DNA of 64,000 nt from Bicyclus anynana (Eukaryota; Arthropoda; Insecta; Lepidoptera; Nymphalidae): positions 868,001 through 932,000 of the forward strand of contig NC_069106.1 of NCBI RefSeq assembly GCF_947172395.1, written 5' to 3'. Each line of letters starts with the position of its first letter. Within the stretch, counting starts at the first letter, position 1. Below, one piece after another: positions 55,161 to 64,000 of this stretch. The translations under genes were made by a program, and so were the position numbers. The notes under the pieces were generated by a model that was given only the letters and a program-made list of their open reading frames with translations, ran no database searches and was not told the DNA's origin.

Positions 55161-55870
55161 GTTCTAAGTTTAAATTTATAGAGACAACGCAGCGCGTCTG
55201 AGCGCCTTCGTTCACAGCTGGGCTACTTTCTCCTACCAACCTTGATTTCTTGCGCCTGCCTTGGGTACGTTAACATCTACCACGAACGCTCGATGGCATT
55301 TTTGTCAGACGCCATCTAAAACTTTTACTTTTCCCAACTGAACGACGAAAACTTTCAAAATTTAACCCTTTACTGTGTACTTCACAATGACATGAAGGAT
55401 TATATAAAAATAAAAAAAAAACAAAATGTATTATACGTACGCGGAAACTTGCGCAATAAACTGCCCATCCACACAACGCGTTTACCGAGCGCTTCCTTGT
55501 TATTGAAACATCAATGCTAATTTTTCCTAAAAAAAAAATTATAATGAAAATTTCCATACTCACCACAGTAATATACGATCCAAAATAAAAGTAGTCAAAG
55601 CCTCACAAAAGCACACACTTAAAAAAATATATTATTATGTCACTGTCACTCAGTTTAGGCGCGAATTCCCGCGCTTGCACAGAACACGTTTTTTTTTTAT
55701 TTTTTTGTAAACCCTTGGTTTCGTTCAATAATGGGATACAAGTTTTAAAAATGGAATCGACCCGCGTGCGGCCTGCCACGTTCGGAGCGGACAGTGGCTG
55801 TGCCGGTTGTGAGTCGTTGCGTCTTTCGGATTTCTTGTTTACGAACGTAAAATGCTAAAGTTAAACGAGT
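55160..55870. promoter_or_regulatory. CpG-containing region with a minus-strand first-exon candidate
   Basis: GC-richer patches at 55180-55310, 55440-55500 and 55640-55850 stand out. On the minus strand a strong donor GTGAGT starts at 55563 after ATTACTGTG. On the plus strand an ATG at 55751 opens 35 codons. No known protein emerges. Confidence 0.25.
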
Positions 55871-55899
55871 TAGGCCGGCCGCATATTATAAGAATTTTT

Positions 55900-56290
55900 C
55901 TAATATTACCCGACTGCAAGAAGTATTATGTTTTGCGCGTATCTTGTACGTATGTATGTTTGTATGTATGTAATGTTCTTAATAACCTCATAACTACCAA
56001 ACTGCTGAACGGATTTACGCAATTAAGATATCGTTAGATTTGTCTTGATAACCCAAGTGTTCTTAGTTAGGTGAATTAAAAAAATCAATACGGCTGTGAG
56101 ACGCTATAGACTCGAGGTGGATTTTTTTTTTTCGAATAACGCGATATGGGTATCAAATTCAAGGGTTCATCAAGAGGATTTCAAAATGGCCATATTAAAA
56201 AAAACCTACAATTAGAAAAACAATCGCAGTACAAAATACGCGAGGCGGGTGACTAAGTGCGAGCAAGTTAGATAGTCGGGTTTTTTATTT
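55900..56290 (+). mobile_element. CCCGACTGC-type interspersed repeat
   Basis: Starts ATTACCCGACTGCAAGAAG and ends GATAGTCGGGTTTTTT: short inverted ends. The body has TGCTGAACGGATTTACGC and GATAACCCAAGTGTTC, found inverted at 62.1-62.3 kb. Confidence 0.55.
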
Positions 56291-57278
56291 TTTTTAATTA
56301 TTGACTATTGACTTGTTAAGCAGACGTTTGCTAGCACCAATAACTTAACTGCGATAAGTCTGAATTTAGTTTTTAAAAATATTCACGTCACACGTCCTCC
56401 TAAATCTATTCGTTACTCATCAGAACAAGACAGTACCTATATCAGCAAAGTGCCTTGCGACGATTGTTATAAATTGTCTAACAGAAAAATCTATAGATAA
56501 TATTTAATTTATACTCGTATAAGTAGGTATATCTTTTGGAGATGCTTGAAATTGCATGGAATTTCGTTTTTTTATATTTTGTAATGTACCAAATACGCCA
56601 ATACGGGTTCGTAAAGGCAGGCGTCCACAGATTCGCATCGCACGCAAGGAGACGCATGACGCTTGGTTTTTATTCACCGGCTTCACCACGTTGCTTGTAA
56701 AGACTCATTCTGGATATTCTGTGTCGCCGATGAATCTTTCGCGAATTCTAATTTAGAAAAGCTCAAATTCGAATAAGATGAGTCTAATTCGAATTTGAAC
56801 TTTACGTTTTATGTCAAAATTAAAATGTCACTAACAACCAAGTTGCCATGGAAACGAACGATGTGACAGCGATGCTACTTTACAGAATGCAGACTGATCA
56901 GGCTGTATGCGTGTATGCGTCCGGCCTAAACTAGTTAAGCCGATCGGAGGAAAATGGCCGCGCCGATGCATTTCCGCAGTGTGGCGTCCGTTTCAACACA
57001 TCGTAATGGCCATATTAACAAATACCTACTCCAGTGGACGTGTTGCAATGGCGGCGTGTATATTTTTCGCAACGCGCGCTGGTTTGTTTTAAGTAAACAA
57101 ACTGGTAGCCTAACAAATTACAACAGTTCTAAAACATAATAGCTTGACTTATAACCTATTATGTTAGCTAGGTTAACCTGTTATGTTATGAGATTATCGT
57201 GGTAATCTCAATTGTACTCTCCTAGCAGAGTTTTTGATTACTATGTGATAAATTAGGATTTCTCTTAGAGGGAATACT
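56291..57278. other. Anonymous stretch with GC-richer patches
   Basis: CAGGCGTCCACAGATTCGCA near 56616 looks like a recurrent repeat. An ATG at 56954 opens 61 codons (MAAPMHFRSVASVST) after GAGGAAA, with no recognised domain. AATTCGAA palindromes at 56766-56800. Confidence 0.3.
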
Positions 57279-57462
57279 TCTATACTAATATATTATAGAA
57301 GTAAAGTTTGTGGTATTGTGGGGTGGTAATCTCTGGATCTACTGAACCGATTTTGATAATTATTTTACCATTAGAAAACTACTATTTATACTTTATGTAT
57401 GTGCTATATTTTATCTCATGGGAACGGGAACTAATCCGATGAAATCGCGGAGCGTCGGATAG
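57279..57462 (+). mobile_element. Helitron-like HLE-b
   Basis: TCTATACTAATATATTATAG, GGTAATCTCTGGATCTACTG, CGGAGCGTCGGATAG|T (terminal C changed). Confidence 0.6.
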
Positions 57463-58006
57463 TGATATTATAAAGATAATTTTAATTGTGTTATTTAGTA
57501 ATGATAACGTAGGATTAGTCAGTGTACACTTTAATACTTTACTTTAGAGTAAATAAATACTTTGATTTCAAGCCCTGGGGCTGTAGTACTGGGGCGTAGC
57601 TACCACCGTATCGAACATATACGCCCCGTATCCCGTATCTTACGTGTGAAATCTAAAATTAATCTAAAAAATTTCATCCACAATCTCACTTACTCTGGTG
57701 CTTCCCGAAAGAAAACTTAGAATACTGCATATAGAGTTTCACTTCTAAAATTACAAAAGACAAAAGAGCAATCTTCTTTTTCTAGGGTTAAGTCTAAAAA
57801 TTTCACTCAATTTGAAAATTACTTTAGCCATTATCTTTGTTTATTTCAATGTCGACTACAGTCGATTAAAACAAAGTAGTAGGTATGTCACAACACATAT
57901 TTTACTTAGTGGTGATAGAGCTAGCAGTAAATCAAAAACTAAATTTTTTGGGATTTGCCGCTCGTCTATTGGAGCCCCCTGACTGATTAAACGATACAAG
58001 GCCCCT
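57463..58006. other. Anonymous sequence
   Basis: TTGGAGCCCCCTGACTG and ACAAGGCCCCTCC near 57970 resemble 23.2 and 25.9 kb. No gene. Confidence 0.35.
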
Positions 58007-58074
58007 CCAAGGCAAGCTACGGTGGCGTAGCTTGCCTTGGAGCCTTGCCCCAGTGCCACCACTGGCACTGGGGC
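58007..58074. repeat. Two adjacent perfect hairpins
   Basis: First: arms 58007-58021 and 58026-58040, loop GTGG. Second: arms 58047-58058 and 58063-58074, loop CCAC. GC-rich stems. Confidence 0.95.
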
Positions 58075-58363
58075 TAAATTCACCCCTATATCAGCAACAA
58101 ATGGACGATATTCTGTTTATCATATTTCTCTTGTTCATATTTATCTTATCATTGCATGTACATTGCCTTGATAATGAAGTAGACAGATATTATAAAACAT
58201 TTTGAAGAAAAAAGTCCAAGACATCATCATCTTTCACCATGTTAGATGATATTTCTGATACTCATAAACAAACTCAGAATTATTAGGTTGTAAGACAAGA
58301 CATTCCCAACTATACTAAAAAGGTGAGCACCACCAAAGACATCTTGTCAGTATATGTATAATT

Positions 58364-58580
58364 TTTTCTTCACAAGTAAGTTAGCCCTTGACTACAATCT
58401 CACCTGATGGTAAGTGATGATGCAGTCTAATATGGAAGCGGGCTAACTTGATAGGAGGAGGATAAAAATCCACACCTTTTTCGGTTTGTACACGGTATCA
58501 TACCGGAACGCTTAATCGCTTAGCGGTACGCCTTTGCCGGTAGGTTGGTAACTAGCCACGGCCGAAGCCTCCCACTAGCC
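58364..58580 (-). mobile_element. SINE A body, headless
   Basis: Minus strand from TTAGCCCTTGACTACAATC to AAGCCTCCCACTAGCC. Confidence 0.87.
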
Positions 58581-58789
58581 AAAAATTTTTAGTAGTTGTT
58601 TGATGTAATCATACATGTGACTGCGTAGTTTTCCTTCTTCCTCTACTATTCCTTTCCTTTTAATTTGTTTCTGTAGCTAGTATGTACTTGAACAGTTTTA
58701 GTAAGCAAATTAAATACTTAAAGCAACTATTTAACCATTTTGTCTGAACTTTAAGATAAAGAAAACGAAGATAGACAATACAATGCATT

Positions 58790-58883
58790 AACACATAGGC
58801 TTTTCATCCCAGAAAAATCCTTGGTTCCCGCGGGATTTATAAAAAGTGAATTCCACGCGGACGAAGTCCCGGGCGTCCGCTAG
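58790..58883 (+). mobile_element. Helitron-like HLE-c 3' end
   Basis: ACACATAGGCTTTTCATCCC to GGGCGTCCGCTAG|T. Confidence 0.65.
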
Positions 58884-59089
58884 TTTAATCATCTAAGTAG
58901 GTAACTTAAAAACTTAATAGCCAATTATATAGTTTGAAAAATTGCCAAAAATGTACAAATAGGCGTTATACTTTCTCATAGTCACATATATTTTTTTTTT
59001 GTATAACGAAGAAAATGTAAGTAATAATTTACGGAAACAGTTACACATCTCACAGTCTAATTAGTTTAAAGGGATATTAGTAATGTATT

Positions 59090-59172
59090 ATCCACCCATA
59101 GGCCAACCGCCCTATGGGTGGACCGAAGATATTAAATAGGTTGCAGGTAGCCGCTGGGTACAGGCGGCTCTT
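59090..59172 (+). mobile_element. RTE-like LINE scrap with hairpin
   Basis: GGTGGACCGAAGATATTAAA and GCTGGGTACAGGCGGCTC match the RTE C-terminal region. An inverted repeat (arms 59092-59101 and 59112-59121) sits at its left edge. Confidence 0.5.
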
Positions 59173-59638
59173 TTTCTTTAATTTACAGGGCTTTCCGTTG
59201 CTAAACTTGAATACGCCAACGTCAAATAAAGCTTAAACTCAAAGAGTATAATAAGTATATGGGAAAAACTTATACTTACTTACTTAAAAACTTAAACTTA
59301 TGAGTCCATGGCTTAGATACATTTTTACAAGTATCAAAATATGTCAATACTGAAAATCAGTGCTGCATACTTTTGAAAGTATGTGGCAAAATGCTGAGTT
59401 GGGGCCTTTTTCTAGGTTTTGCCACATATTACAGGGAATTTTTTAGTGCTCCACTGTTTGAGTGGATAGTTAAGCCATATTATGTTATAATTTAGATTTA
59501 ATGTGATATGTGGCATTACTTAAAAATAAATATCTTTTCTTTCTTTCTTTCAATGATACAAAGGCTCAAAAGTGTAAGAACTCACAGCTATCATTAATAT
59601 TGCTTGTGAAAAAAAGATAACACAAATCTTTGTAATCT

Positions 59639-59672
59639 ATGTCAATTTGTCATTGTCAATGTCATTGATTTT
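59639..59672. promoter_or_regulatory. TGTCA/TGACA motif cluster upstream of mRpS18C
   Basis: Three closely spaced TGTCA motifs (TGTCAATTTGTCATTGTCA) plus ATGTCATTGA lie about 90-125 bp before the mRpS18C start codon. No TATA box is evident. Assignment as the promoter is inferred from position and from a similar TGACA cluster at 20.6 kb. Confidence 0.35.
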
Positions 59673-59761
59673 TAGGTTAAGTTTTAAATTAATTCGACAA
59701 AATAAAATTTTGTAATAATAATTATAAACAAACAATAGTAAAACAAAAAATAGTATTAAAA

Positions 59762-60242
59762 ATGGCTTTATTAAAAAGCCTGTCCATCCGCAACATTTGT
59801 AAGTGCAAGTCTTACCTTTTAACTGAATCAAAACAATTTTTTTTAAATCTTTCATTTCTTTCCAGTTTCAATAACACATAGAGCTGCAGTGTCTTCCCTG
59901 AGGAACTATACAACCCCAGCTGTAGCTGAAGACGATGATTCGCCGGTAGACATAGTAAATCCGTATAAAAAGGAGAGAAGACAGTGCATTCTGTGCAAAC
60001 TAAATATTACACCGGATTATAAGAACTATCGTCTGCTATCACAGTTCCAGAGCCCATACACGGGACGTATATACGGAAGACACATCACCGGCTTGTGTAA
60101 GGCCAAGCAAGCTCTGGTGGAGTCTGAAATTTCGAAAGCACAGAACTGTGCATACCTTCCTTATTATTACAAGGATAAAGCATTCTTGAAAGATCCTAAG
60201 CTATTTGATCCGGAAAATCCAATTCGATCGCACAGATTCTAG
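59762..60242 (+). CDS. mRpS18C: Mitochondrial ribosomal protein S18C (bS18m), two exons
   Basis: Structural protein of the mitochondrial ribosome small subunit, the homologue of bacterial S18. The coding sequence is join(59762..59798, 59866..60242), 137 codons. Exon 1 starts at an ATG and ends at a GTAAGT donor (59799). The 67-nt intron ends in a pyrimidine-rich stretch and CAG (59863-59865), and splicing restores one frame through to TAG at 60240-60242. Residues 1-30 are rich in R, K and S without acidic residues, as in a mitochondrial targeting peptide. An acidic linker follows, then the S18 core at about residues 50-115 with a CILC motif (C53, C56), YTGRIYGRHITGLC (C90) and conserved basic residues. 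Family knowledge: the cysteines of mitochondrial S18C proteins are linked to metal or Fe-S binding with a neighbouring subunit. Length fits the family. No frameshift or missing core residue is seen. The gene stands alone among repeats. Confidence 0.95.
59799..59865 (+). other. Intron 1 of mRpS18C
   Basis: 67-nt intron with a GTAAGT donor and a T-rich tract running into TTTCCAG. Its removal joins the presumed targeting peptide to the S18 core in a single open frame. Nothing else is recognised in it. Confidence 0.9.
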
Positions 60243-60243
60243 T

Positions 60244-60264
60244 AATAAATCCATTATAAATAAA
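60244..60264 (+). terminator. Polyadenylation signals of mRpS18C
   Basis: Two AATAAA hexamers (60244-60249 and 60259-60264) lie directly after the TAG stop, implying a very short 3' UTR. Further A/T-rich hexamers follow downstream, so the used site is not fixed by the sequence. Confidence 0.5.
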
Positions 60265-61280
60265 GATTTAAGTTAGAACTCTTTAGAAAATGTATTCCTA
60301 ATTCAGTTTTTATTTACGAATCTTTTTGTTAGTTGGTTAGCAATGTTATTCTATTTAAATTAGTATTTATAGCTCCAGTGGTGTAAATAGTTCTGATGTA
60401 TGATATATTGTTGGTATTTCACATTATGATGCATATTTTGAGACTAGAGAAAATCAACTGTCTACTAATAGCGGCAGAATCAGAATATTCTATTTATTTA
60501 TTGCAATGGGACTGCCGCAGGGATTCTAGGCCTAGTTCAGGAAAAGGATAAATCTTTGCATACACTATGCAGCCATACAAGTACTTTCATAGCAAACTCA
60601 AAGTTTACTATCTATTTTGTGTTTACTATCTGAAGTTCACTGGCAAAGTATTATATAAGCCAAAATAACATTGTCAAGCAACTTACAAAAACTGCTGTAA
60701 AGATTAATTTGGTAACAGTGTTACAAACTCTTAGAAGTGACATTATTCAGAACAATTTTTTATGTAATGTAGTCTAAAATTTTATAACATCTATTAAACA
60801 AAGGAATATAGCAAATTATTAATAGTTTAGTTTAATAAAAATATGTATTGTTCTGTATGTTTAATTAAAACAAATGGGACTAACTTTTATGTTTATTTCA
60901 TTTATTAGTCCTTCAAATGCACGTTTTTCTACAATAGAAATATTTAATCAATTTAACCAATACTTTATAAACTTCCTTTTATAATAATAGTTGAACAAAG
61001 TAGATATTCCACTTGATGTCAAGTGATAATTCCATGGCATCCTTTGCAGCACAAAAGACCTACCATGTATCCCGCATTCTATCAAACTATAGTCAGATCG
61101 GGTAGGTATTTTAAACAATGTAAATAAACAAAAACAGCTGACTCAGGAGTGCTCAACATTTTACTACAGCATTATTTACGAATATTGTCATGAAATAAAA
61201 CTTCCTTTGATAACCAATATTTTTTTTATTCTTTATTCCTATATCCTGTTATTTATCTAACTGATAATGTTTCACTTATA
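60265..61280. other. Sequence downstream of mRpS18C, no recognised feature
   Basis: One kilobase of AT-rich DNA; no repeat family or gene recognised on either strand. Confidence 0.5.
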
Positions 61281-61282
61281 TT

Positions 61283-61881
61283 CAGGGTTCCGTAGTCAAT
61301 AAAGAACCCTTATAGTTTTGTTTTTTATTATGTATAAGCAAGCATAAGGTATCCTCGACATATTTAAACACATTAATCAAAACGGTTTTCTCGGAGGACG
61401 ATAAGGGTGATAGCTTCGTACGTTTCTTTTTTGGTGACGGAAACGATAGCAATGCGGAATAACTGCTCCGGCTAGTACCAGGCTCCGCTTCACTCATTTT
61501 CGTACTAAACTAAATAAAATTAATAAATTAATTAATTAAACAAATAAAAAACCCGACTGCCTATATGATACAAAAACTGAAAAGAAAAAAAACAAGCTCA
61601 GTCCAGAAGTGTAGAAAAAATTAGAAAACAGTCGGGACCTATTATATTGAATATAATGATTTACGTCTACATTTTTTAATAGGTCCCCACTTTAGTTTAA
61701 TCAGTTTTTGTATCATTTATGCAGTCGGGTTATTCGTTTATTTAATTATTTTATTTCATAATTTTTAGTTAGATAGATGGTGAATTTCGGATTTATTTGT
61801 TACGTTTGTTACAAAGTACGATAGTGTATACCTACGTCCAACCGAGGATAAGTAAATATTCAAAAAAATCTACGGAACCCT
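61283..61881. mobile_element. GGGTTCCGTAG-ended element with a nested fold-back element
   Basis: Ends AGGGTTCCGTAG (61284) and CTACGGAACCCT (61870) are inverted. Inside, 61553-61731 is bracketed by CCCGACTGC and GCAGTCGGG and contains further inverted segments. A minus-strand frame (61282-61497, 71 codons) begins MSEAEPGTSRSS and reads SPKKKRTKLSPLSSSEK, perhaps the start of a transposase, cut short. Confidence 0.5.
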
Positions 61882-62079
61882 CGGTGGGCGAATCCGACTC
61901 GCACATGTCGAGTTTTATAATCAATATATTTAATTTAGTCTATTTAAGGTATTTTATAACTACACTTCATAAACCTTATAGTCGTCCGCCTCGCGTATTA
62001 TGTATATACAATTAATAAATAACGTTTTTCTAATTGTAGTTTTTTGTTGGCCATTATATACCATTTTGAAATTCTCACA

Positions 62080-62320
62080 AAAAGCCCTTGAATTTGATTC
62101 CCTTGTTGCAATATTTAAAAAAAAATCACCTCGATTCTATAGCATCTCACAGTCGTCTTGTTGGTTTTTTTTTAATTTCACCTATCTAAGAACACTTGGG
62201 TTATTAAAACAAATCTAAGGATATCTGAATTACGTAAATCCGTTCAGCGGTTTCGCAGATATGAGGTAATAAATAATACATACAAGATACGCGCGAAAAA
62301 CAAACAACAAATAAACAATA
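62080..62320 (-). mobile_element. CCCGACTGC-family body, inverted copy
   Basis: CTAAGAACACTTGGGTTATT, TTACGTAAATCCGTTCAGCG and ACAAGATACGCGCG are the reverse of 55.92-56.07 kb. Confidence 0.5.
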
Positions 62321-63050
62321 ATTAACAACAACAACGAAACGAGAACAAAACGAAATAATAAAAATTACAAAGGAAGAAAATACGCACAACAGTCTGGATT
62401 TAGTTAACGAATACTGTGAGGTAGGAGTATTAGTCACAGACAACAAATAAAGTAGTGTTTTGTGCTGTGAAGTGTGTGTGTGTGAAATGTCAAATCTTCT
62501 TTCACTTAATAACACAAAATCAAAAAATTAATCATAGTATAGGGTATTTCTGCAATAAATGAAAGGTAAAATTCACATTAAAATAAAAGAAAACATCTTC
62601 TTTTGATATGAAAATACGACATTTATAAAAATTATTAAAGTTATTATTTAATTTTATAAATGCACATTTAATACCCATAAAACTCAATATCTTTATTTTT
62701 CATAATGGTTTGTGACTCATGTCTGCTTGGGTTCTTTTTATGTCGTTTGTATTGTTTTTGTGCAAACTCTATATATTTAACATAGAGGAATTAGAAATGG
62801 AAATGCATCGCACCCAAATGCAGCAACAAAATTGTCTGTCGTTTTTTGAAAGGGACGAGGTAAACTCAGTCATCGAAAATATTTAACAAGAATAAATAAT
62901 AAAATATTTAACAAGAATAATATAATCTGTACACAGAACGTTAAATTAATGGATCGATGTTCTGTTCGTTCGTTCGTTAGAAGAATAGAATCGATTTTTC
63001 TTTTAGATATTGTTTTTATTACAAATTTATTATAAATTATAATTATGTTT
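62321..63050. other. AT-rich stretch without recognised features
   Basis: Short (GT)n near 62475; (GTTC)n-like CGTTCGTTCGTT near 62967. No gene. Confidence 0.45.
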
Positions 63051-63310
63051 TTGACGACCTCCGTGACGCACTGGTACGCGCGGTGGATTTACAAGACGGA
63101 GGATCTAGGTTCGATCCCCGGCTGGGCCGATTGAGAATTTCTTAATTGTGCCAGGTCTGGCTGGTTACCACCCTACCTACAAAACGTACCGCTAAGCGAT
63201 TTAGCGTTCCGGTATGATGTCGTGTAGAAATCATACCGTCCATCTTAGATTGCATCATCACTTACCATCAGGTGAGACTGAAATCAAGGGCTAACATGTA
63301 AAGAATAACA
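63051..63310 (+). mobile_element. SINE A with internal deletions
   Basis: Head CGACCTCCGTGACGCACTGG and intact box B GGTTCGATCCCC. The body lacks GGGAGGCTTCGGCCGTGG and the CCTCCTAACAAGTTAGCCC part. Confidence 0.88.
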
Positions 63311-63385
63311 AAAATAAAATAGAAATATTTTCAAATTGAACGTCACGTCATCTTTTACTGAATTAGAAGTTGTTGGCCGTTTTTC

Positions 63386-63595
63386 ATGCCATTGAACTAC
63401 TTACTACACAAACCGGAATATTTAGGGAGTTTTTTAGACGACGAAAACGATTACAACAATGAAACATCGATACAATCGAACAATCTAACGCGTTTGTTAG
63501 TTTTTTTACACGCGTTAGCCGCTCAACTATCCCAGTCGATTTTACAAACACTTCTAAATGCCCCGCTCTATATAGATAGATCGTTGATTCTTTGA
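63386..63595 (+). CDS. Open frame of unknown function, 69 codons
   Basis: ATG to TGA. The middle is acidic and Asn-rich (LDDENDYNNETS), then a Leu/Ala-rich stretch (VFLHALAAQLSQSILQTLL). It could be an exon, but no splice partner or homologue is recognised and its length is within chance for this window. Confidence 0.2.
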   Translation: MPLNYLLHKPEYLGSFLDDENDYNNETSIQSNNLTRLLVFLHALAAQLSQSILQTLLNAPLYIDRSLIL

Positions 63596-64000
63596 CAGAG
63601 AGGTAACGTCTTGCGAGGTAGGTCCTTCTATTATTGGTCCGAGATAATTAATTTATTGTTTGTGAATCCGGGCTCAAAAGGGCTAGAACCCAGAGCCGTA
63701 AAGCTTATTATTAAAAATACAATGTATGTGAATCGAAACGAAAAGTGTCGCCCTAAAAGAACCTTTTTGAGAAGTGATATTGTTGTGTAAAAAGCCTAAA
63801 GTTGTGGACTATAGGGTGTCAAGTCTTATGTACCTGTAATTTTACCGGCAACCATACCTTGTCAACCAAATGCAACACAAAATTGAAATTTTTACTGACA
63901 TACTTGCTTAACCTAAATCGAGCTATTATAATAATTGCAGAATGCAATGGTGGTATAGCTTTTCTACTTTTAGATGTCTGCAGGCTATGAATGAGTAGAG
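63596..64000. other. No recognised feature
   Basis: Nothing recognised to the end of the window. Confidence 0.45.

Noticed and set aside
55270..55566. 98-codon minus-strand frame as a secreted protein
   Set aside because: The hydrophobic start comes from a T-rich tract, and the frame spans a strong donor site; coding is unlikely as drawn.
58007..58074. Rho-independent terminators
   Set aside because: GC stems without T tracts in an insect genome; listed as unexplained hairpins instead.

Overview
The window looks like nuclear DNA of a lepidopteran (butterfly or moth). It is AT-rich, almost gene-free, and filled with repeat types that lepidopteran genomes carry in large numbers: tRNA-derived SINEs, RTE-like and jockey-like LINE 3' ends, Helitron-like elements ending in CTAG, and small fold-back elements. 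Genus cannot be told from the sequence alone.

Only one host gene is clear: mRpS18C at 59762-60242 (+), two exons and 137 codons, encoding mitochondrial small-subunit ribosomal protein bS18m. It has a plausible promoter motif cluster upstream and polyadenylation signals just after the stop. Weak candidates for first exons or promoters lie at 20.6 kb, 22.0-22.2 kb and 55.2-55.9 kb. None has a recognisable protein.

Layout. 0-8 kb: LINE remnants, SINEs, Helitron-like pieces and a 100-bp near-perfect palindrome at 6.7 kb. 8.1-9.4 kb: about 27.7 copies of an apparently invariant 47-bp tandem unit. 9.5-14 kb: two RTE 3' ends, SINEs and one copy of a 0.5-kb TIR element (M1). 14-24 kb: mostly anonymous AT-rich DNA with SINEs and a jockey-like 3' end. 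24-29 kb: dense SINEs, a tandem pair of M2 fold-back elements and GTTAAC-rich direct repeats. 29-35 kb: quiet, with a CTCF-like motif cluster, a GC-rich island and LINE 3' ends. 35-48 kb: four near-identical 200-bp Helitron-like elements, the second M1 copy, many SINEs and an AGGTC palindrome array. 48-53 kb: a LINE split by a SINE, and a Helitron-like element that appears to have expanded a TAGGG-type repeat. 53-64 kb: AT-rich DNA, mRpS18C and fold-back elements.

The window is best read as a record of nested insertions. A SINE sits inside a LINE reading frame, and Helitron-like elements sit inside a LINE 3' end and a SINE tail with no target duplication. A second theme is a series of short, perfect inverted repeats with very small loops that no named repeat family explains. 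Repeat family names here (SINE A-E, HLE-a/b/c/d, M1, M2) are local labels. Copy boundaries are approximate unless a junction is described.
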